A stretch of 64,000 bases of DNA, from positions 1 through 64,000 of the forward strand of contig JAQMWT010000466.1 in NCBI GenBank assembly GCA_029834535.1, read 5' to 3'. Positions within the stretch are counted from its first letter, which is position 1. Every line of letters starts with the position of its first letter. This DNA comes from Chrysophaeum taylorii. Lineage: Eukaryota; Sar; Pelagophyceae; Pelagomonadales; Pelagomonadaceae. The position numbers and the translations under genes were made by a program. This document shows, in pieces, positions 59,074 through 64,000 of the stretch. The notes under the pieces were generated by a model that saw only the letters and a list, made by a program, of their open reading frames with translations, did no database searches and had not been told where the DNA came from.

Positions 59074-60408
59074 GAAGGTGGCGCCTGCTGCTGCTGCTGC
59101 TGCTGCTGCTCGAGATCATATCATAAAACCGACCGACAACAAAGAAAAACCGACTCCATTTTCGGCGTCCGCCACGGCGAGCATCGACCAGCGTGTACTA
59201 CTTACTCACTCACTACCCTCTGCAGCAGAGACCCTCGTGAACGCCTGAATAAGAGAGGAGAATATAATATTAATGCCCGAGAGTTGTGAATGGATGGATG
59301 CATAGGGGTAAGGATGAAAACGTAAAGTGAATTAAAAAAAAGTTAAACAAATTAAAGTTAAATCATAAAATGAACCAGTGAGCCCAGGGTTTAGTAAATG
59401 AATCAGCAACGCTACTCTTGTTTTACTTAACTTAATAATTAATTACGCGAGAAGAAATAAACACATTTTGAACAACGACCGTGCCGCTCTTAGTCGAGCC
59501 GAGCCTTCAACAACGTGTTCTGGAAACCGGCGACGAGCGTCGCTTGCGCTTTGACCTGCCGAAGCAATCCGCCACATTGCGCGTGTGGACCCTAGTGACT
59601 GACACGCACGTTCAGGTAGTTGATTGCGACGACGACGACGACACGCGGCACTCCTACACGAGATCCCTCCTGTCGACAGTCTTTGGTGATAATACTCCGG
59701 TGACCGACGACTACCAAGTCACGTCCGCGACTTGAGCTTCGTTGCGCGCCGACCAACTTGGACCTTGAGCAGGTTTGGGCGACGTTGCACTTTCAGCACG
59801 CGGCGAATAATAAATCAACGCCCGGGATTTTATTATTCGCAGTAGTACCAAGATTGACCAACTTTTATCCTCGCGCGGTTATGTCTGTAGAGCACCACAG
59901 AGATCCAGCAGCCATGAAGGACTGCAGCGGGCTTTGCGCCGTGAAAACAAACATCCAAAAGGGCTTCTTTGACCTCGAGGACGACCAAGTTAATTTTTGC
60001 GCAGGTGCTAAAGAAAAGAGTGCACTGAGGACGTGGTTCCCGGCAAGTACGGTGTTGGAGCCTCTTGAATGCGCAAGCTTCTGGCAATCTGCGATCCAAA
60101 ATACGCCGTCTAAATACATCGACTCGAGGTGGTGGTGGTGGTGCTGACGGGACTACCTCTCGTCGGCCCCACTTGAAGCCGCAATTTTCCGGGTCCTCTC
60201 TCGCCCGCGGAATTCCATGCCGAGTCTCAACACAATCTACCGAGGGAAACGGATATCGGATATCCATTCCACTCACAGCTTGTTGATCAAACACTACTAT
60301 CAACGAAAACCTGGCGCCGTGGCCTCTTTGCACGGCGCTCTCTTGCTTGCTTGCTTGCTTGCTTGCTCCCGGTCGACGCAGGAGAACGAACGAATCAACT
60401 TTAATAAC
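59074..60408. other. Intergenic region with unresolved candidate exons
   Basis: 59074-59106 is a CTG array. 59280-59470 is AT-rich. On the plus strand, 59481-59735 (RLRFDLPKQSATLRVWTLVT) and 59758-60147 (MKDCSGLCAVKTNIQKGFFDLEDDQVNFCAGAKEK) have natural composition and may be exons of one gene, but no convincing splice joins them and no domain is recognised. Minus-strand frames over the same bases look less natural. A GCTT array lies at 60342-60366. Confidence 0.35.
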
Positions 60409-61467
60409 CTAGAGGTCCGACCGGGGCACCACTTGTGCTTTCCATCTTCTGGAAGCGACGCGGCGGTCGAGCTCGGCGACGAGGCCCGCTTCCCACCGGT
60501 TGACGAGGCCCCAGAACATCCGCCACCGGCACTGGAGGCGCTCCTCGTCGGGATCGATTTCGGCGACGAGCGTGACAGAGTCGTGGTCGACGTCGGCAGG
60601 CGTCCGGGCGCCGCCGTAGTCGCCGGTTTCGTAGTTGACGGCATCGCGCCACCACGAGAGACCATAGACAAACATGGCGAGGTACCTGTCGTCGCCCGCG
60701 CGAGGCATCGCCGGGCCGCGATGGACAGTCCTGTAGTCGGCAATGACGACCGCGCCGGCGTCGAGCGCGAAAGCCTTCTCGACGTCGCGCGCATCCTCTG
60801 GCCATTTTGCCGCGGGCCAGCGGTGGGATCCCAGGACGAACTCGGTCGCGCCGCGGTACCTGAGATCTTCGACGTAGACGAAGGCGTTGAGAGCGTACAC
60901 GGGGACGTCGTCGAAGATGGGGGTGCTGTCGCGATGCCAGTGCTGGTTGGCCGCGACGCCGCCGAGGGCGAGCACGACGCGCGCGGCGCGGAGCGTCGCG
61001 TCGGCACCGAGCAGTTCCCGCACGAGCCGCGCGGCGCGAAACGGCAGAGACCGCGACGTGTTGCGCGACATGGCCAGGTCGATGCGCCCGTCGTTCCGCT
61101 CGCGGTACGCTTCGCCGGCCCAGAGCAACGACTGCTCGTCGTCGACCTCCTCGGCACCGAGTGCCCGCAGCGACCTTCTATCGACCATCGCACGCATGAG
61201 TTTGTCCCGAAGCGACGCACGACGCTCGAGCAGCGGTGCGGCTTCCTTCGCGAGCTCACGCCGCAACGCGACCGCCGCGGTCGTCCCGGGGTCGGCCGGG
61301 ACGACGGCGACGACGCCGCATGCGCGGAACATGGCCGCGCCAACCCCGACCCATGCCTCGATGTCGCGCTCGTACACAACCGGCTCGTTGTCCCACCGCG
61401 ACGCGCACTCTTCCCCGCTCCAGCCTGCGGACCGCGCCGCGAGTAGCAATACCAGCCACCCTCTCAT
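60409..61467 (-). CDS. Secreted phytanoyl-CoA dioxygenase (PhyH)-like protein
   Basis: 352 residues from the Met at 61467. Residues 1-16 form a signal peptide (MRGWLVLLLAARSAGW). The double-stranded beta-helix has H178-x-D180 (HWHRDS) and H249 with a following Arg (VHRGPAMPRAGDDRY), the Fe(II) triad and 2-oxoglutarate Arg of PhyH enzymes, with ALNAFVYVEDL and ATEFVLGSHRW between. The family hydroxylates small substrates; a secretory location is unusual for the peroxisomal prototype but common in algal PhyH expansions. The frame stays open far upstream only because it runs into the minisatellite, so the start was placed at the signal peptide. Catalytic residues look complete; the substrate is unknown. 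Confidence 0.85.
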   Translation of the reverse strand: MRGWLVLLLAARSAGWSGEECASRWDNEPVVYERDIEAWVGVGAAMFRACGVVAVVPADPGTTAAVALRRELAKEAAPLLERRASLRDKLMRAMVDRRSLRALGAEEVDDEQSLLWAGEAYRERNDGRIDLAMSRNTSRSLPFRAARLVRELLGADATLRAARVVLALGGVAANQHWHRDSTPIFDDVPVYALNAFVYVEDLRYRGATEFVLGSHRWPAAKWPEDARDVEKAFALDAGAVVIADYRTVHRGPAMPRAGDDRYLAMFVYGLSWWRDAVNYETGDYGGARTPADVDHDSVTLVAEIDPDEERLQCRWRMFWGLVNRWEAGLVAELDRRVASRRWKAQVVPRSDL

Positions 61468-61919
61468 GAAAATACGAATCCTCCGGCAAAAAAACGCGGC
61501 CGTTGTTTTGTATGATGCGTTGTAGCTAGGGGGTATGTTGTCGCTTCTTCGGCAGAACTTTTTTTTTCTGGAACCCGACGACGGACGACGCGAAAGCAGA
61601 CGCAGTCCACGCGTCGCAGGCGCGCCCTGGAAAAACGACCGAGACACCGCGGCGTGCGGGGTTGGTGTTGCAAGCATCGTAGGTAGGTAGGTTTCTCTGC
61701 AGGTGCTTAGGAGTTTACGAGGAGACGTACCCACGTGTGCCAGCAAGCAGGCCAATAACGAAGAAAGGGTCTTTCTTCCTTCTCGAGATCTTCTTCCGTG
61801 ATGGATGGATGGATGGATGGATCGATCGATCGATCGATGCCGCCGCAGGGCCACATGCGAGGTAGTATTCCTGGCGGCGGCGGCGGTGGTGGTGGTGGTC
61901 ACCGAGCGACGATTCGTCG
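61468..61919. other. Intergenic region upstream of the PhyH-like gene
   Basis: Promoter region of the PhyH-like gene, then an ATGG/ATCG microsatellite at 61800-61840 and a GGC/GGT run near 61875-61898 leading into the minisatellite. No gene is seen. Confidence 0.6.
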
Positions 61920-62750
61920 CAGGCGTTGGTTTGTTCTTCCTCGTGACGCGGCATCGCTTCGATTCGCTGCAGGCGTTGGTTTGTTCTTCCTCGTGACGCG
62001 GCTTCGCTTCGATTCGCTGCACGCGTTGGTTGGTTTGTTCTTCCTCGTGACGCGGCTTCGCTTCGATTCGCTGCAGGCGTTGGTTTGTTCTTCCTCGTGA
62101 CACGGCTTCGCTTCGATTCGCTGCACGCGTTGGTTGTTCTTCCTCGTGACGCGGCTTCGCTTCGATTCGCTGCACGCGTTGGTTTGTTCTTCCTCGTGAC
62201 GCGGCTTCGCTTCGCGTTGGTTTGTTCTTCCTCGTGACGCGGCTTCGCTTCGATTCGCTGCACGCGTTGGTTTGTTCTTCCTCGTGACACGGCTTCGCTT
62301 CGATTCGCTGCACGCGTTGGTTGTTCTTCCTCGTGACGCGGCTTCGCTTCGATTCGCTGCACGCGTTGGTTTGTTCTTCCTCGTGACGCGGCTTCGCTTC
62401 GCGTTGGTTTGTTCTTCCTCGTGACGCGGCTTCGCTTCGATTCGCTGCACGCGTTGGTTTGTTCTTCCTCGTGACGCGGCTTCGCTTCGATTCGCTGCAG
62501 GCGTTGGTTTGTTCTTCCTCGTGACACGGCTTCGCTTCGATTCGCTGCACGCGTTGGTTGTTCTTCCTCGTGACGCGGCTTCGCTTCGATTCGCTGCACG
62601 CGTTGGTTTGTTCTTCCTCGTGACGCGGCTTCGCTTCGATTCGCTGCAGGCGTTGGCTTGTTCTTCCTCGTGACGCGGCTTCGCTTCGATTCGCTGCACG
62701 CGTTGGTTTGTTCTTCCTCGTGACGCGGCTTCGCTTCGATTCGCTTCCAC
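61920..62750. repeat. Minisatellite, 50-bp unit, 17 copies
   Basis: Each unit reads GCGTTGGTTTGTTCTTCCTC, then GTGACGCGGCTTCGCTTCG, then ATTCGCTGCA. Variants are a 49-bp unit (GGTTG), a ~40-bp unit lacking ATTCGCTGCAC and a CACGG substitution. Units 4-7 and 8-11 repeat as a four-unit block of 188 bp. It lies between the 3' end of PRMT5 and the 5' end of the PhyH-like gene. Because the unit contains no stop on the minus strand, all three minus frames are open through the whole array. Confidence 0.97.
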
Positions 62751-62797
62751 CGTCGGGACTTCCAAGGAAGAAAGAACACCGGCTAATAAAATAATCA

Positions 62798-64000
62798 TTA
62801 GGGTTGGAGGCGCATGGCATAGGAGCGTCCGTTGGGGTTTTGGATTGGGAGGACGACGGGGGAGAGGACGGCCCACTCGTACCAGACGCGGGAGGCGTCG
62901 GCGACGCGCCAGAGGTCGACGCGGAGTGGCTCTCGGGCCTTGAGTTTGACGGGGTGGAGGAAGGGGATAAAGAGCGGGAACCAGGAGAACATGCCCGTGG
63001 AGAAGGTGGGGGGGTTGATGGAGATAGAAATGTCGTCGTAGAGGCAGGCCTCGAAGTAGCCCGCGAGGCCGTGGACGGTCGCGTCGACGGCGGCGAAAAA
63101 CTCGAGGGAGACGGAACGGGAGTTGGTGTCGGCATCGCGGTAGTTCGGATTGGGGTGCTCGAAGAGAAAGCAGGACTGTGAGTCGGCGAGGGGTGCGAAG
63201 CGGTGGAGTTTGACGACGAAGGGCGTTTCCAAGCCGCGCGCGGGCGGAGGGGCCCCCGGGAGCACGAGGGCGGGGGGGGGTCCCGGAAGGTTTCCGGTAT
63301 TCGCGCGTCTCGCGTCGTACCAGAGCCTCGCGGCAGCGATGGGCGCGGCAAAGGACTCGTAGCGCCTCGGGATCGAGACGTGGGTGAGTTTTGCGAGGTG
63401 GCGCGCGCCGTCGAGACATTCGGGCGAGAGTTCGTTGTCGCCAAAGCTGCCGAGGAGCTCGGAGACGACGCAGTCGGCGAGGTCATCGATCTCGACGTCG
63501 CGCATGTCTCCAGCGAGGATCGCGACGACCCCGCGCCAGTCGTCGAGCTGGTGCGCGAGGGCGCGGAGCGTGACGAGGGCGTTGGCGTTTTTCTCGACGG
63601 CATAGACCCGGCGGAGGTCGACGCTCGCCGCTCGCGCGGCAGCCAGAGCGCAGCGGACGAGGGGCCCGCGTCCGGCGCCGAGGACCGCGATAACGGGGGG
63701 ATCGGTGCCGCGCCAGTCGGCCAAAAAGCGCTCGATCGCAGTTTGGTATCGCTCGTACTTGACGGGATCTCTTTCGAAGGTCTCGTAGGTTTGGGCCTCG
63801 AGGTCGTCGGCGAGCGGCTGGAGGGGCGCCTGGAGGTAGTCTCTATAAGGGAGCTCGAGTTCTTCGACCTGGGTGAGGGGCTCGCGGCGGGTTGTTAGGA
63901 GGTGGTTGAGGTACTGGGCATAGACGACGCGGCCCCTCGCGTGGCGGGGCCGGCCGCTCAGAACAAACCGGGTTTCTCGCGGTTCGGCGAGCGCGGCGAG
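62798..64000 (-). CDS. PRMT5: PRMT5 protein arginine methyltransferase, C-terminal part
   Basis: Cut by the window edge; 400 residues to the stop are visible. The frame enters with YRDYLQAPLQPLADDLEAQ and TYETFERDPVKYERYQTAIE, typical of PRMT5, then the AdoMet loop VLGAGRGPLV, the double-E loop SELLGSFGDNELSPE, and the beta-barrel domain ending NPNGRSYAMRL. PRMT5 makes symmetric dimethylarginine on Sm proteins, histones and other targets, usually with a WD-repeat partner. All visible catalytic motifs are intact. No intron is seen. The TIM-barrel N-terminus lies outside the window. The stop is followed within 50 bp by the minisatellite. Confidence 0.95.
   Translation of the reverse strand, partial: LAALAEPRETRFVLSGRPRHARGRVVYAQYLNHLLTTRREPLTQVEELELPYRDYLQAPLQPLADDLEAQTYETFERDPVKYERYQTAIERFLADWRGTDPPVIAVLGAGRGPLVRCALAAARAASVDLRRVYAVEKNANALVTLRALAHQLDDWRGVVAILAGDMRDVEIDDLADCVVSELLGSFGDNELSPECLDGARHLAKLTHVSIPRRYESFAAPIAAARLWYDARRANTGNLPGPPPALVLPGAPPPARGLETPFVVKLHRFAPLADSQSCFLFEHPNPNYRDADTNSRSVSLEFFAAVDATVHGLAGYFEACLYDDISISINPPTFSTGMFSWFPLFIPFLHPVKLKAREPLRVDLWRVADASRVWYEWAVLSPVVLPIQNPNGRSYAMRLQP

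Noticed and set aside
61920-62750. CRISPR-like regular array
   Set aside because: Units are contiguous copies with no unique spacers, in a eukaryotic genome; it is a minisatellite.
60409-63603. A 1064-codon open frame on the minus strand
   Set aside because: It reads antisense or out of frame through PRMT5, then through the minisatellite, before entering the PhyH frame. Only the last 352 codons look like a protein.
1-64000. tRNA or rRNA genes
   Set aside because: No cloverleaf with the conserved B-box and no rRNA-like sequence was noticed on either strand by eye; short tRNAs could still be missed without a search.

Overview
The window looks like nuclear DNA of a flagellated, GC-rich eukaryotic microalga, most likely a stramenopile (ochrophyte/pelagophyte-like). 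The reasons are spliceosomal genes with very short GT-AG introns (36-86 nt), a dynein regulatory complex subunit (flagella), Aquarius, PRMT5, Tim10, lipin and TPX2-like proteins, and a PT-rich surface protein of a type common in heterokont algae. The taxon is inferred from gene style only; no rRNA or organelle marker is present. Exon structures were worked out by hand from splice signals and reading-frame closure.

Layout. 18-3745 and 13878-17656 are two arms of a recent inverted duplication. The right arm carries an intact tyrosinase-like (type-3 copper) membrane protein gene and the left arm a decayed copy; both carry part of an old LINE. Between the arms lie a lipin homologue with a degenerate catalytic motif, a membrane protein, a six-exon gene fusing a JmjC/cupin hydroxylase domain to Cys-rich, PT-rich and transmembrane parts, and two divergent genes (a coiled-coil protein and a C3HC zinc-finger protein) separated by a 95-bp near-perfect palindrome. 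From 17.8 to 27.8 kb there is a dense host block: TMEM267, a GBP-like protein whose GTPase motifs have decayed, unknown genes, DRC10 and a four-exon small protein.

28.0-43.9 kb is a single large, broken Ty1/copia-type LTR element on the minus strand, less GC-rich than the host genes. It is interrupted by a nearly intact LINE (30851-34319, 9-bp target duplication) and by pieces of a Helitron-type helicase element. 44-53 kb mixes host genes (SDR, TPR protein, TPX2-like, a tiny membrane protein, Tim10) with repeats: Helitron relics, LINE 3' ends and a 0.39-kb internally deleted LINE derivative. 53.6-64 kb is host sequence again: DnaJ type II, Aquarius, a secreted phytanoyl-CoA-dioxygenase-like protein, a 17-copy 50-bp minisatellite and the C-terminal part of PRMT5.

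The host genes do not form one pathway. Recurring themes are proteins that keep an enzyme fold but have altered catalytic residues (lipin, GBP-like, SDR), flagellar or microtubule proteins (DRC10, TPX2-like, TPR protein), and membrane or secreted oxidases and oxygenases (tyrosinase-like, JmjC-stalk, PhyH).
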